Positions 32,486-42,692 are shown, counted from the stretch's first letter. The stretch: DNA of 64,000 nt from Anodontia alba (GCA_964016985.1 OZ024827.1:16249374-16313373), one strand, 5' to 3'. The notes: generated by a model not told the origin, from the sequence alone. Translations and numbers: made by a program.

Positions 32486-32877
32486 GGCATCCACTCAAGC
32501 ACATGCATAACGTGGTTAACTACAGACTGGCTCCAGTCTCCAATGACTATATATTATTCTTATAATCCTGTTTGATAACCCACTAAGATAAAACTAAAAT
32601 AATATCATGAGTATAAAGACTGGTCAAAGGACTTGATAATTTCATCACTGGATGGCTTTAATGGAACGCACCTACACTAAGTCTCTACCCCATCCCCAAA
32701 TTGACCAGCTGAAATACAGTTCCGTAGCGGAACCCTTGCTGTGTTTTGTTTGTTTATCATGGCTATCACTGGAGAATCCATATTTGCTATCACAATTTCC
32801 TTTTCGTCATATAAAATGTCGTAATAATTTGCGTTTAGATGAAGATCCCAGGATATACACAACGCCGTAATAATGTT
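32486..32877. other. No gene seen upstream of the transporter leader
   Basis: The transporter's promoter and first leader exon may lie here or further upstream. The short frames seen have no recognisable domain and no TATA box could be chosen. Confidence 0.35.
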
Positions 32878-33103
32878 GATGCGACGTCATATAAAGTGAA
32901 GATCTCAATATCATTTCGACGTCACTCGCGGCGACAACATGACGTCGCAGCAACAGGAGCTTGACGTTATTTTAACTATAGGGCTTGCACCTAAACGAGT
33001 ATGCAGGAATGTTTTCGTAATGTCATTTCGACGTCGCTGCGACGTCGCGACGACGCAGGAGCGTCGAAACGGCGTTTTTACGACGTTGTTTGTTGGCTGG
33101 GAT
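32878..33103. repeat. Family L repeat (ACGTC-rich)
   Basis: 'tgatgcgacgtcatataaag', 'cgacgtcgctgcgacgtcg', and an end 'gttgttggctgggat' match the general design of 19498 and 40452. It stops about 50 bp before the acceptor of the transporter leader exon. Confidence 0.7.
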
Positions 33104-33130
33104 ATTTTTGCAATTGTTTGTAAATAAACT

Positions 33131-33301
33131 TCTCATTTTTTTTTCTTTTCAGATGAAGATATGCTCTGAAATAGACTGTTAAGTTCTGGCACACAAACGT
33201 GGACGAACTGTCAGCAGCACACTTGAACAACGTTAAGTTTGCATTCCGTTGTTTTATTACAACATATCTAGACTGGACTGTTCAGTACGCACACTAACAA
33301 A
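33131..33301 (+). other. Acceptor and 5' leader exon of the riboflavin transporter gene
   Basis: A pyrimidine tract 'tctcatttttttttcttttc' ends in AG at 33151-33152, so a leader exon probably begins at 33153 and runs into the coding exon. At least one further noncoding exon upstream is implied but not located. Two out-of-frame start codons precede the coding ATG: one at 33153, where the frame closes within a few codons (TGA), and one nearby in 'gatatgctctg'. Confidence 0.6.
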
Positions 33302-36300
33302 ATGTTCTTATGTTGCTCAGAGGTGAAACTGCTAGTCTGTGTGATTGTGGTCTTGTTTGGTATGGGATCATGGATTGCCATCAATGGCCTGTGGGTGGAG
33401 TTACCTATACTTGTAGACCAACTTCCAGAAGGATGGAATCTTCCATCTTATATGAATGTCGTAATACAGATTGCCAATATTGGACCGATCCTAGTCACCA
33501 TAGCTCATATATGTTCACCCGGAAAAGTCCGAGAACAGCCGATTGTCTATGCGATGGTTCTGATAGGATCAGCTGCTTCCCTGCTTCTTGTGTTCTTTTG
33601 GAAGGAAACTACGGTTGTTGCTGGCGAAGAACATAGCACAGCATTGCTTACATTGATGTTTTTCCTGTCCCTTGTGGATTGTACATCTTCCGTTGTATTC
33701 CTGCCTTTTATGAACATTTTTAAACCCCAGTATATGACAGCCTATTTTATAGGCGAAGGCTTCAGTGGACTGGTTCCAGGCTTGCTGTCCCTAGGACAAG
33801 GTGTTGGAAAGGTTGAGTGTGTTAACAGTAGCAGTGTTAATTCAACAACGAATGAAACTGAGTTTTCCATTCAGCCTGTATATTTGCCTCCATTTTTCCC
33901 AGTAGAAGATTTCTTTTATTTCCTTTTCGCCATGATGATGACCTGTGGCTTCGCCTTTCTCCTCCTGAATTATCTCCCGTATTGTAAAAAAGAGCATGCC
34001 AAAGTAAATGCAAATCGTAACTTTACTGAGATACAGTCAGATTCGAACAACTATGAACTTGGAACAGGGGCGGCATCTGCTGCTTCTAGTACTCAGAAAT
34101 TTATTGACCCTGCCCAGGTTGAGGAAGATTACCCTGGTAGCTTGCGAGCAAACGTGTATCTCAAATCAGATAGTTTGGAAGTAGACACTGGTTCTCATAC
34201 TCACTCTGAAATGTCAAACTGTAGATACTTCTACTTTCTGGTGTTAACAGGCTGGATCAACGCTCTAACCAATGGCGTTTTGCCTTCTATACAGTCGTAC
34301 GCCTGCCTACCATACGGATCACAGCCCTACCATCTTGCCGTCACGTTGGCCAATATAGCCAATCCAGTGGCTTGTTTTATAGCATTCTTTTTACCTGTAA
34401 AATCTCAGCCTATGATTGGAACCATTACCGCTGTTGGAAGTATGATATCTGCCTATATTCTGCTGCTGGCTGCATACAGCCCGGAGCCACCTCTGGTAGA
34501 CAGTGTCGTTGGACCAATTCTTGTTGTAAGTAATTTTGTCTTTAAAACCTGCAACATCGCATCAAAGTCTTACCCCATTGAGCATTCTATATAAATCTAT
34601 AGCGAGCCGTTATCGGCCCGCCAGTGTAGCTGACGCGCCGATAACGACCCGCTATTGAGTTATAAAGAAAGCTAACTGGGGCGTTTATGTCTCAGCGTTG
34701 CGAGCTCGCTGGGCTAAGCAGAGGCGTAAAATTTGTGCAAAAACGACTATTTTTTTCAGTGGAATATACTATGCAAACACTTTTTTTCAGTGGAATATAC
34801 TATATTATTGTGCGCCCAACGGGAACTGCGAAGCAGTTGCCCGCGAACCACGAGTTCGGCGTTTTCGACGCACACCAATAAACTCTTGTTACCAGTGATA
34901 GTTGTAACCAAAATACAGTGTTTACGTAATCCTTAGCGTTTTGGTGCTTATGCAGAAGTGCAAGCGTTTCCGTGATTTGTCGCAGTGAGTCAGTAGCAAA
35001 GGGTATTGACACAGCGGCCGGGCCGACAAAAGAGAGGATTATGACACGGTGGCTTGGACTTCAAATTATGATAAAGGGCATTTTACAATATGGGGCCGGC
35101 CTCGGTGGCTTAGTCGAATGAGCGTTCGACTGATGAGGAGGAGGTCGCGGGATGCATCACGAAAACATACCTTAGGGTTAAAGGGGTTCAAAACAATATA
35201 GGTTACCTATATAGTTTTGACCCCCTTTAACCCCACTTTTATATAGTAAAACTGGGGTTTACAGGGGTATACATTATTTTTCTTATTTCTGCTCAAAAAC
35301 ATAGATTGTGGGTACTCGTTAGAACCGCCTCGCCGAGGTGGTTCTAACGAGTTCCAACAATCTATGTTTTGAGCAGAAATATAAAAAATATTAGAATTTT
35401 TATCTGAAAATTTTCAGTTTTTTGGAAGTAGAATTTTCTATATATTTGAATAGGCGTGTTTTCGTAATGGCGCGTCCCACTGATGATCAAGAAGTCGCGG
35501 TTCGGTCTCCGCCGGTTCCATTCTTTCGTGGATATTGATCCTTAAAATATTTTCTATGGTCTTTCTCTTCATTCCGCTGTTTGAAGAAAGGCAGTTGTCA
35601 GATTTTCAGCTAAGAATGTGCACAAATACCTTTTAATCGCTAAGGGGACTAAGCTACCCAGGAACAGTGTGGTGATTTAAAGTGATCTGCTAGACATGAC
35701 CTTGATGAGTTGACAGGGCCGTAAATTCTCAACTAAAATGCAAATGTTAAAAAACACCCACGTAAGTGCAAGGAAATTATTCTTCTTCCTTGCACACTGA
35801 TATTATTGTTGTGTATCAAACAACAGATTTTTAGAATGTCTGTAGTTTCACAAATATTGAAACTTTATTGTCATTCTGACACAAAGCTCGGAAGGGCCAC
35901 ATTCTTTTTGAGATTAGAGAACTATAGAAGAGGCCTTAAAGTAATATTATTTTGATCAGGTTAAATAATATCTACAGTTTTTGTACGTGAATATAGCAAA
36001 GACCCAGATTAGGCTGCACAGATTCAATGGCAGAGACTAAAGATAACCATCACACCCATAAAACTACCTAACTTTGAGAAGTGTGTTTCCTCGAAGGCAT
36101 ACCGACCGAGTATCTCAGTGGTAGAGCGTCCTCTTTGTGCCCCGTGGTTACTGGCATCGACAACAGTTCGAGTAATTCCAAAGACTTTTTAAAAATGTTT
36201 GTTACGAACTGCTCTTTCGCTTGGCACTCAACATTAACCCTGAAAGAGCCAAGCAAAATTAGTAGCAGACTACATTCTAAAATTTTCATTTTTTTTTATT

Positions 36301-37568
36301 TTTCAGAGAAAACAAGTCTTGATATTTCATGTATTTCATGCTTGGCAGACGATTCACATGAAATGTCAAGACTTGTTTTCTGAAAAAAAAAAATCAAAAT
36401 TGTCGTCTGCTTTAGTTGTGATTGGCGCTTTAAGGGTTAAGAAAATAGTGGGACAACACTTTAAAAGTGATCAGGGAGCATCCTGTCACATCCAAGTGTT
36501 ACATTATAGAGGTTGCTGGTTTGATTCTCACAGAGCATTGGACTGTATTGTTAGTGTTCGAACTAGGGAATGCACCTGACTAGTCAGACGAGACTACATT
36601 TCTCATAGCACTAGTTAAGGCGCTTTTTTTCAATCCAAAAGTATTGATATTTTTCTTATTTCTCCACAAAAACATATGTTGTGGGTAGTCATTAGAAGCG
36701 CCTCGCAGAGGCGCTTTAAATGAGTATCCACAACATATGTTTTCGTGGAGAAATAAGAAAAAATATTTACCGGATAACATTCCTTATCTAGACCTATGAT
36801 TTCTGTCAAGCAAAATAACCTTTACCACTCTCGAATGGAGACAATCTGCATGAAATGTCAAATCCTGTTTTCTGGGGAAACAAGAAAAGTATCATCAATT
36901 TGTAGTCTGCTGAAATAGACCAGAGGGTAAAGGGTAAATATCTGATTTTTATTGTGAGAAATTTAGTCTCGTTTAACTAGTCCACTCTAAAAGGAAATAA
37001 TCTGGAGCAATCTATTACCTTTTAGAATGGCCCCCTTTTTTAGAGGGAAGTTGCAGAATATTTTTGATAGACTGAAAGTGTATCTATTCCCCTCAACCTT
37101 TACCACTGTCTGGGCTAATTCAGCAGACGATAAATTGATCAAATTTTCCTTATTTTTAGAGGCAATTTCATGAAATGTTAAAACATGTTTTCTGTGAAAA
37201 ATAAGAAAAATATTTCAATATGTTCAGTTTTCCTTATTTTTAGAGGCAATTTCATGAAATGTTAAAACATGTTTCTGTGAAAAATAAGAAAAATATTTTA
37301 ATATGTTATCTGCTAAAAAATTTAATCAGACTGCTAATCGTAAATTTCATTATTTTCGTTTTTATTTCAGGTTTCCGCTTATATTGTTGTTTATTTATTT
37401 TTGACGTTCGCCAAAGTTACAGTTGCGACCCTATTCAGGTATGAAGGAAGAAAAGCTCTCCTGTGGTGTGGGGCAGTTACTCAGCTGGGATCGGCCATAG
37501 GGGCTGCCATTATGTTTGTATTAGTGAACGTTTACCATCTCTTCATGCAAAAATACCCATGCACTTAG
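33302..37568 (+). CDS. SLC52A3: Riboflavin transporter, SLC52A family (join 33302-34525, 37371-37568)
   Basis: Two coding exons give 473 residues, close to the roughly 450-470 of vertebrate SLC52A transporters. Exon 1 (408 codons) begins MFLCCSEVKLLVCVIVVLFG with a first membrane span, then GMGSWIAINGLWVELPILV, the conserved N-terminal signature of the family. Several further hydrophobic spans follow (about residues 40-60, 76-98, 108-130, 138-160, 200-226). There is a hydrophilic loop around residues 230-305 and a C-terminal membrane half including TNGVLPSIQSYACLPYG (about 325-341), another family hallmark. N-linked sequons (NSS, NST, NET) near residues 176-188 suit an extracellular loop. The exon ends GPILV at a GTAAGT donor (34526); the tract 'tttttatttcag' ends at 37370 and exon 2 starts VSAYIVVYLFLTFAKVTV and closes YEGRKALLWCGAVTQLGS..., as in vertebrate homologues. 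The junction is phase 0. Without splicing the frame would run 22 codons further into a repeat. Expected role: plasma-membrane riboflavin uptake. The paralogue number is a best guess from overall similarity. Confidence 0.93.
34573..34682. mobile_element. Family G palindrome, copy 2, in the transporter intron
   Basis: 'ccccattgagcattctatat' to 'aagaaagctaactgggg', arms 'gagccgttatcggcccgcc' and 'gcgccgataacgacccgc'. Starts 47 bp downstream of the donor. More diverged than the other three copies. Confidence 0.88.
34683..35091. other. Intron sequence with a 28-bp tandem duplication
   Basis: 'tttttcagtggaatatacta' occurs twice (about 34750-34774 and 34781-34805). A hairpin 'gggaactgcgaagcagttgccc' lies at 34820-34842. 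No exon is supported. Confidence 0.5.
35092..35740 (+). mobile_element. SINE copies flanking a family A foldback in the transporter intron
   Basis: 35092-35154 is a SINE head ('ggcctcggtggcttagtcg', A box; 'aggaggtcgcggg', B-box start). 35470-35740 is a SINE from mid-head to tail ('aagaagtcgcggttcggtc', 'cagattttcagctaagaatg', 'tgacagggccgtaaattctc'). The two overlap in head sequence rather than forming a clean split, so they may be two SINEs, or one with a long target duplication. Confidence 0.75.
35155..35469. mobile_element. Family A foldback, copy 6, between SINE parts
   Basis: CATCACGAAAACATACCTTA to GTGTTTTCGTAATG, reversed relative to copies 4 and 5, with an extra short duplication near 35170-35215 ('aggttacctatatag'). 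Core 35310-35350 around CCTCGCCGAGG. Confidence 0.9.
35741..36103. other. Intron sequence, no feature
   Basis: AT-rich; a 12-base inverted match 'aaattattcttc..cttgcac' near 35765-35800 is not significant. Confidence 0.4.
36104..36190 (+). mobile_element. Second-type tRNA-derived SINE head
   Basis: 'gagtatctcagtggtagagc' fits a tRNA A box and 'caacagttcgagtaattcc' a weak B box about 45 bp later, followed by 'aaagact' as at 23370. The spacing and the imperfect B box argue for a retroposon relic rather than a functional tRNA. Confidence 0.55.
36234..36440. mobile_element. TTAA-bounded MITE, GGCGCTTTAAGGG type
   Basis: TTAACCCTGAAAGAGCCAAG at the left, TTGGCGCTTTAAGGGTTAA at the right. Inside, 'gcagactacattctaaaatt' pairs loosely with 'caaaattgtcgtctgc', and 'aaacaagtcttgatatttca' with 'tgaaatgtcaagacttg'. 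Confidence 0.75.
36590..36775. mobile_element. Family B palindrome
   Basis: Core 'gtcattagaagcgcctcg' against 'gaggcgctttaaatgagta', with outer arms 'tcttatttctccacaaaaac' and 'ttttcgtggagaaataagaa'. About 120 bp of near-perfect hairpin. Confidence 0.85.
36821..37350. repeat. Two to three family P elements and a 71-bp direct duplication
   Basis: 'cctttaccactctcgaatgg', 'catgaaatgtcaaatcctg' and 'gtagtctgctgaaatagacc' (36821-36935) form one copy; a second starts at 37100. Bases 37165-37235 and 37236-37305 repeat 'ttagaggcaatttcatgaaa' and the following sequence almost exactly. A family H-like palindrome 'ctctaaaaggaaataatctg' lies at 36985-37032. The acceptor of transporter exon 2 lies just downstream at 37369-37370. 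Confidence 0.7.
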
Positions 37569-37581
37569 TTCAGTCCAAACT

Positions 37582-37859
37582 CATCACGAAAACATGCCTA
37601 TATAATATTGACCCCCTTAAACCCCACTTTTATATAGTAAAACTGGGGTTTACAGGGGTATACATTATTTTTCTTATTTTTGCTCAAAACATAGATTGTG
37701 GGTACTCGTTAGAACCGCCTCGCCGAAGCGGTTCTAACGAGTACCACAATCAATGTTTTGAGCAAAAGTATGAAAAATATCAGAGTATTTTTAGCATATT
37801 TTTCAATGTTTGGAGGTGAAATTTTCTATATTTTTGAATAGGCGAGTTTTCGTAATGTA
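37582..37859. mobile_element. Family A foldback, copy 7, in the transporter 3' end
   Basis: CATCACGAAAACATGCCTAT to GAGTTTTCGTAATG, beginning 13 bp after the stop codon (37566-37568). If the transcript reads through, its 3' untranslated region contains a complete hairpin. No AATAAA lies between the stop codon and the element. Confidence 0.92.
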
Positions 37860-38155
37860 GACTTGTTGCTCATTATACTGACAAAAAAAAAAAGAAAAGA
37901 AAAGAAAGAAATGCACAGATCTGAATTGCAAAGAAAAGAAAGATTTAACATTTAGTACTCTGGGTATTAATTTCAGCAGAGACGACATATTGAAATAGTT
38001 TCTTATATTTCCTAGCCAAACAGAATTTGACATCTCATGCAAATTGTCTCCATAGCAGACAATTTGCATAAAATGTCTATTCTTGTTTTCTGGGAAAAAT
38101 GAGAAAAATATAAACAATTTGTCATCTGCTGAATTAGCCCAGAGAATGGTAAAGC
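37860..38155. repeat. A-rich patch and a family P element
   Basis: 37885-37940 is an AAGAA-rich tract. 37965-38155 is a family P copy: 'tttgacatctcatgcaaatt' pairs with 'aatttgcataaaatgtctat', and the end is 'gtcatctgctgaattagccc'. Confidence 0.65.
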
Positions 38156-38363
38156 TTAACCCTTCTCATGCTAAACACGACATGCCCTTTCTTAGTAAAC
38201 AGTGTAGATCTAGATCAGTTGGCTTCTGAAGAAGCCGACTGATCTGGATCTGCACTGTTTGTCATTAAATATGTGAATTTCTATCAAAACCCCGGATCAA
38301 GTAATCTGATTGGCTGGAAATTAGAAGTGGGCATCTTAATTTATTCAGCATGACAAGGGTTAA
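38156..38363. mobile_element. TTAA-bounded MITE, GTTGGCTTC type
   Basis: TTAACCCTTCTCATGCTAAA and TCAGCATGACAAGGGTTAA; core 38199-38262 palindromic around 'gttggcttctgaagaagcc'. Confidence 0.85.
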
Positions 38364-38545
38364 TACCTTATTTTTGTCTGTTGCAATAAAACCTACATGT
38401 AGCTTTAGGTGTTGGTCCACATTCTTTTTTGCATGTAAATTTTATATTGAGGAATAAACCATTAAAATATACCCTCAATTTTGAATTTACATGCCTTTTT
38501 TTTTTTTACACGTTAGAAGGTTTTAGTTTTACTTTCTTTTGCCAT

Positions 38546-38784
38546 TACCCTTTAAGCTGCCAGTCACAACAATTGTCGTCTGCTTTGTCATCTACTTGTA
38601 ATTTTAAAAGTCATTTTATCAAACAGTGTGGACCCAGATCAGACTGCTCTTTTAGAAGCAGTCTGATCAGGGTCCACACTGTTTGCCTGTAAGCAAAAAC
38701 GAGGTTTGAAAAGTTTGCAAGAATATTCAGCAGACGACATAAACAGACGACATTTTCAGATGCAGGTGGCGCTTTAAGGGTTAA
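38546..38784. mobile_element. TTAA-type MITE, CAGACTGCTC type
   Basis: The left end TTACCCTTTAAGCTGCCAG (one change in TTAA) and right end GTGGCGCTTTAAGGGTTAA are near complements. Core 38621-38688 around 'agactgctcttttagaagca'. Confidence 0.8.
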
Positions 38785-38855
38785 GTAGCGTTGCGTTTCT
38801 TTTTGGGTCAGTGTATTTTTGTAGAATCTCTTTTTATTTGATCAGGGTCAAGTTG

Positions 38856-39085
38856 TTCAAAACTAACGATGTCGTTAGTTAACATGTCGTTAAAACTTTG
38901 ATTATTAAATATGCCATGTTTGCTAATATTTTTGCTGAAAAAATGTGAGTAGCTTTTGCATTTGCAAAAGCTACTCACATTTTTTCAGCAAAAATACCTC
39001 TGAATTAGATATTGCACTTACTAGAGGAGTTAACATTTTGACCACTAACGAGCTCGTTAAGCTAACGACGCTTTGAACAACTGCT
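38856..39085. mobile_element. Family J inverted-repeat element, intact copy
   Basis: Ends AGTTGTTCAAAACTAACG and CGACGCTTTGAACAACT. The centre is a perfect hairpin: 'tttttgctgaaaaaatgtga' and its complement 'tcacattttttcagcaaaaa' around 'gtagcttttgcatttgcaaa' (38931-38995). Confidence 0.88.
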
Positions 39086-39204
39086 ATTTTGTTGCCAGAT
39101 GTTTTTGTGAAATATTGTATGGAGAAGCGGGTACTCCATGTTTTAAGTGTGATTTTTGTAATTTTTTTCATGTATTTCTCAACTAGTAGCAGAGGAGTTG
39201 AGTT

Positions 39205-39321
39205 GTTAAGGAGATTTGGTGATAACTGATAATTTTCTTTAGTTCTCCATAAAACGTATATTGTAGGTACTCATTAGAAGTGAGCAATAAGGACGATTAT
39301 CACCAAATGCTCCTCTTTAAC
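39205..39321. mobile_element. Short inverted-repeat element with half a family B core
   Basis: 'gttaaggagatttggtgata' is complementary to 'tatcaccaaatgctcctct' plus 'ttaac'. The middle holds only the left arm of a family B palindrome ('gtaggtactcattagaagtg'). Confidence 0.65.
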
Positions 39322-39362
39322 AAGTCCTCAGAAGGTTTTATACACCTTTTATAATGCATTTA

Positions 39363-39475
39363 TTAACTCTTAAAGTGTTAAGCAAAGTTGTAGCAGACGA
39401 TATTATATTTTATGTATTTAAAATACAAAAAAAAAAAAAAAATGCTGCAGTTGTGATTAGCACTATAAGGGTTAA
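39363..39475. mobile_element. TTAA-bounded MITE, short
   Basis: TTAACTCTTAAAGTGTTAAG and AGCACTATAAGGGTTAA with 'agcagacgata' inside, related to the GGCGCTTTAAGGG type. An A run at 39428-39442. Confidence 0.65.
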
Positions 39476-39554
39476 CTAATAATATGAAATAAAGGCACTG
39501 CCTTTGATGCAAACACACTCATAGCCGACTACTTTTTCTCACATGTATAAGATT

Positions 39555-39768
39555 TTAACCCTTGTCCTGCTGAAACCAGATATACCCTGCCTTTACAAAC
39601 AGTGTAGATCCAGATCAGTTGGCTTCTGAAGAAGCCAACTGATCTGGATCTGCACTGTTTGCCATTAAGTATTTGAATTTAAAGAAATAATCCAGATCAA
39701 GTAACCTGATTGGCTGAAAATTAGAAGAGGGTGTGGCATCTCAATTTATTCAGCAGGGCAAGGGTTAA
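39555..39768. mobile_element. TTAA-bounded MITE, GTTGGCTTC type, best copy
   Basis: TTAACCCTTGTCCTGCTGAA and TTCAGCAGGGCAAGGGTTAA, near-perfect complements. Core palindrome 39598-39662 around 'gttggcttctgaagaagcc'. Confidence 0.9.
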
Positions 39769-40167
39769 CAGCGGTGTGTTTACAAAGTTGGCTCCACTCT
39801 CCGGGGTCATATGAGGCCACGTGATATGGTTCGTATTTTTTTTTTATTTGCATTTTTTTTTACTTGTAGTTTTTGTTTAAATTCGGCAGGGCTTATATTT
39901 ATTTGAAAGTAGCTTTAAACAGATTTACAATAATTATTTCTCATTTTTTGGCTTATTAATTATTAATTGGTCTTGTTACCGTACTGCTTACAATGACAAA
40001 TTTTTGTTTTGTGTGGCAGTCTCGAATGCGAATGCTTGCCTATACAACTTCGTCTAAATTAAAGCTGGCGAAGGAGATAACACCAAGTTTGCCACGAGAT
40101 TTGTGTACCTAGGTATGTCTGTCAGCCTCTCTACAGTAATATGTGGGAAAAGGGAAAAATCTCAAAG
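39769..40167. other. No gene seen
   Basis: AT-rich; 40000-40120 has less biased sequence, but no exon with splice signals and domain could be supported. Confidence 0.35.
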
Positions 40168-40175
40168 CATCAATG

Positions 40176-40407
40176 AGGCCCTCCCAGGAGTGGGGTGGGG
40201 TGGGGGAGTGGTGGGGAGGGTACCTGTTCCCCTGAAAAAAATCTGCATTTTCCTTTGTTCCACAAAATCAAAATCTTGATTTTTTATGTTCCCTGTTCCC
40301 CAAAATTGCCTTTATTCCCATGTTCCCTTCAGTTTTAGACTTGTTCCCTTGTTCCCCTGAAATAAATGGCCTTATTTTCCTGTTCCCCAAAACCCCTGGG
40401 AGGGCCT
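40176..40407. mobile_element. Phrase-repeat element with GGCCCTCCC ends
   Basis: AGGCCCTCCCAGGAGTGGGG and CCCCTGGGAGGGCCT are inverted ends. Flanks CATCAATG (40168-40175) and CATCAACA (40408-40415) agree at 6 of 8 positions. The interior repeats TGTTCCCC/TGTTCCC about ten times. Same design as the other hAT-like phrase-repeat elements. Confidence 0.75.
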
Positions 40408-40451
40408 CATCAACAATACATGCGTTATCAAGATAATATTTGCAATTTGTA

Positions 40452-40811
40452 CGTTGCAGTAACGTCATGACGTTTATAGAGCGTCACATTTACTTCGACG
40501 CAATGTCATAGCGTTTATACAATGCCGCATCAACGTCGATACAACGTCTTGACGTTAATACATCGCCTCAACGTCAATGCAACGTCATGACATTTATACA
40601 ACGTCGCATCAACGTTGATACAACATGATTACGTTTATAAAACGCATCAACGTCGATGCAATGTCATGACGTTAATACGTCGCCTCAACGTCGATTCAAC
40701 GTCATGACGTCATGATGTTTATACAACGTCGCATCAACGTCGATACAACGTCATTACGTTGTATCGACCTTGATGCAAAGTTGTGTAAATGTCATGTGCC
40801 CGCTGGGTATA
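40452..40811. repeat. Family L tandem array (ACGTC minisatellite)
   Basis: Iterations of 'catcaacgtcgatacaacgt', 'catgacgtttatacaacgtc' and 'gttaatacgtcgcctcaacg', closing with 'gtcatgtgcccgctggg', the end also found at 59700. High in ACGT and TGACGTCA-like words. Confidence 0.88.
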
Positions 40812-40984
40812 CCAGCCGTTTTTGTATGTACGTGTGGTCTAACGTCTCATTCAATAATTCAGTATCTACGGTAACTGGCTGCGACAGAGCAAAGAGCTGC
40901 ATTTGATAGCGTTATCAGACTCTATCTAGATGCATGGCAGAATGTCCCATCAACTGACACTGATCCAACTTGTCCTTCATACTT

Positions 40985-41215
40985 AGATTTTACTTCCACT
41001 ATGGGCAAATTTTGCAGACGACAAATTGATGATATTTTTCTTATTTTTTTTTTCAAGAAAATTGGTGTGGCATTTCATGTAAATGGCCTCGGAGGTGAAA
41101 AATGATACTTCTCGGGAGACAGTTTGCATGAAATGTCAAAGCCTATTTTAGGAAAAGTAAGAAAGTTCTTTCAAAATGTCATCTCTTGAAATTTACCCAA
41201 CATGCTAAGCTGGCG
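40985..41215. repeat. Family P inverted-repeat element
   Basis: 'gcagacgacaaattgatgat' pairs with 'tcaaaatgtcatctcttgaa'; 'ggtgtggcatttcatgtaaa' pairs with 'tgcatgaaatgtcaaagcc'. Confidence 0.7.
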
Positions 41216-41269
41216 GTCAATGCTGAATGTCAACGTAAAGCTAGTACCATGTTTAGAGGTTGGTTTCGA

Positions 41270-41570
41270 TGCATATCTTATTGCATAGGGCACTGATTGT
41301 AAGATGATGGTTTTACGTACTTTTCAACATTATTTATGTCATATAGAGACGGGTAAAGAATTCTAATCAAAGCCACTGTGCCATAAAGCGCCGTACAGTC
41401 ATAAACTGAATTCCTCTTCTAGCTTGACTGGTTCCCTCACCCTATAGCTCTATACTTAGCTTTCGCATATAGGACACAGGAAACCAGTTAAGCTTCCAGC
41501 GGGATTCGAACCCGGGACCTTGTGATCTGAAGTCGGGAGCGCCAACCACTAGGCCACCCGGACACTTCTA
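41270..41570 (-). mobile_element. Third-type tRNA-derived SINE
   Basis: On the minus strand: head 'gtgtccgggtggcctagtgg' (A box), 'cgggttcgaatcccgctgg' (B box, perfect), and a body with 'atgactgtacggcgctttat' and 'aataatgttgaaaagtacg'. The same body occurs at 44809-45045. The head folds as a tRNA-like end, but the body marks it as a SINE. Confidence 0.85.
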
Positions 41571-41702
41571 CAGATTGCAAGAAACTGGACCTTACGCCAT
41601 CTGCGAACAGCGATGGCTCGGATCACCACATGTATCCACACTCAATGCAGGACATTCTCTGTTAATAGATATGTTTATTTTGCAGTATCGGTTGATTTTG
41701 TA

Positions 41703-41926
41703 TTAACCCATTGTAGTCTGCAGACCCCTAAAAGGGTGAGAGGCAAATAGTGCAGACCCAGATCAGACGCCGCGTTCTGCGGCGTCTGATCAGGGTCTCC
41801 ACTGTTTGCAAATAGTTCAGCCATTTTTCTCTAGGAATATCAAAATCACCTAGCTTTACATACGTTGAATCGAAATTCATCCAATATATATAGTGAAGGA
41901 GAATTCTTTTAGTCTACAATGGGTAA
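41703..41926. mobile_element. TTAA-type MITE, ATCAGACGC type
   Basis: TTAACCCATTGTAGTCTGCA and TTTAGTCTACAATGGGTAA. Core 41742-41810 around 'gacgccgcgttctgcggcgt'. Confidence 0.8.
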
Positions 41927-42582
41927 AGTCAGCATGGAAGGACTTGGTCAGACTGGCAATCCGCTGACTGATCAATGACTTGATTTTTCGCATATTACAA
42001 TACGGTCCTTTTTGATGCATTGTGCTATCATAAATCTTCTTCATAAAAGGGGTTTTCTTATCCAAAAAATATTGGATTTTTTTTTATTTCTCCAGGTAAA
42101 CCTATGTTGTTGGTACTCTTTAGAAGCGTCTCGGCGAGACGCTTCTAATGAGTTCCAATAACATAGGTTATCCTGGACAGTAAGAGAAGTATTTGTGATG
42201 CCCTTCTTATCTGGAGCTATGGATCATATGGAAACAGCCACACCCTGAATGCACTGCACGGTGATTAGGCTGAATTGGGTCTGTGATGTTTACTTAATAT
42301 ACAGTGTGATAAGGCATATGTTTTTCGGGTGTTTAACATGAACGCTAAATATGAAATCCATATCTTTAACATTGAATGTTTCATTCAGTTGAAGTTTTTC
42401 AATGCTTTTCATGGTTTATCACGAAAACAGGATGGGCAATACTCAAAAATAGCCCTTAATTTTAGCATGGCACAAGCTGGCAAAGTAGGCCCAGGTTAGT
42501 CTGCGCATTTGCAGTTTGTTCGCGGCCTTCATTTCTAACAGAATCAGTTGATACTCCAGAATCTTAGGACAGAGAGGGCATG
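41927..42582. other. Family B palindrome and unassigned sequence
   Basis: 42060-42190 is a family B hairpin: 'ggtactctttagaagcgtct' against 'agacgcttctaatgagttc', outer arms around 'acctatgttgtt' and 'aacataggttatcc'. A family N fragment ('agtctgcgcatttgcag') lies near 42490-42560. Confidence 0.7.
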
Positions 42583-42692
42583 ATCCCAGCTAGCATTCTA
42601 CATAAATCTATAGCAGGCCGTTATCGGCCCGTCAGCTACCTGACGGGCCGATAACGGCCCGCTATAGGTTTATGTAGAATGCTTACTGGGAT
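42583..42692. mobile_element. Family G palindrome, copy 3
   Basis: 'atcccagctagcattctaca' and 'tgtagaatgcttactgggat'; the arms hold 'ggccgttatcggcccgtcag' and its complement. Close to a perfect 110-bp hairpin. Confidence 0.93.

Noticed and set aside
33310..33636. 108-codon frame
   Set aside because: Shadow of the riboflavin transporter exon in another frame.
41495..41565. Functional tRNA gene
   Set aside because: A and B boxes are present, but the sequence continues into a SINE body shared with 44809-45045, and the cloverleaf is not convincing.
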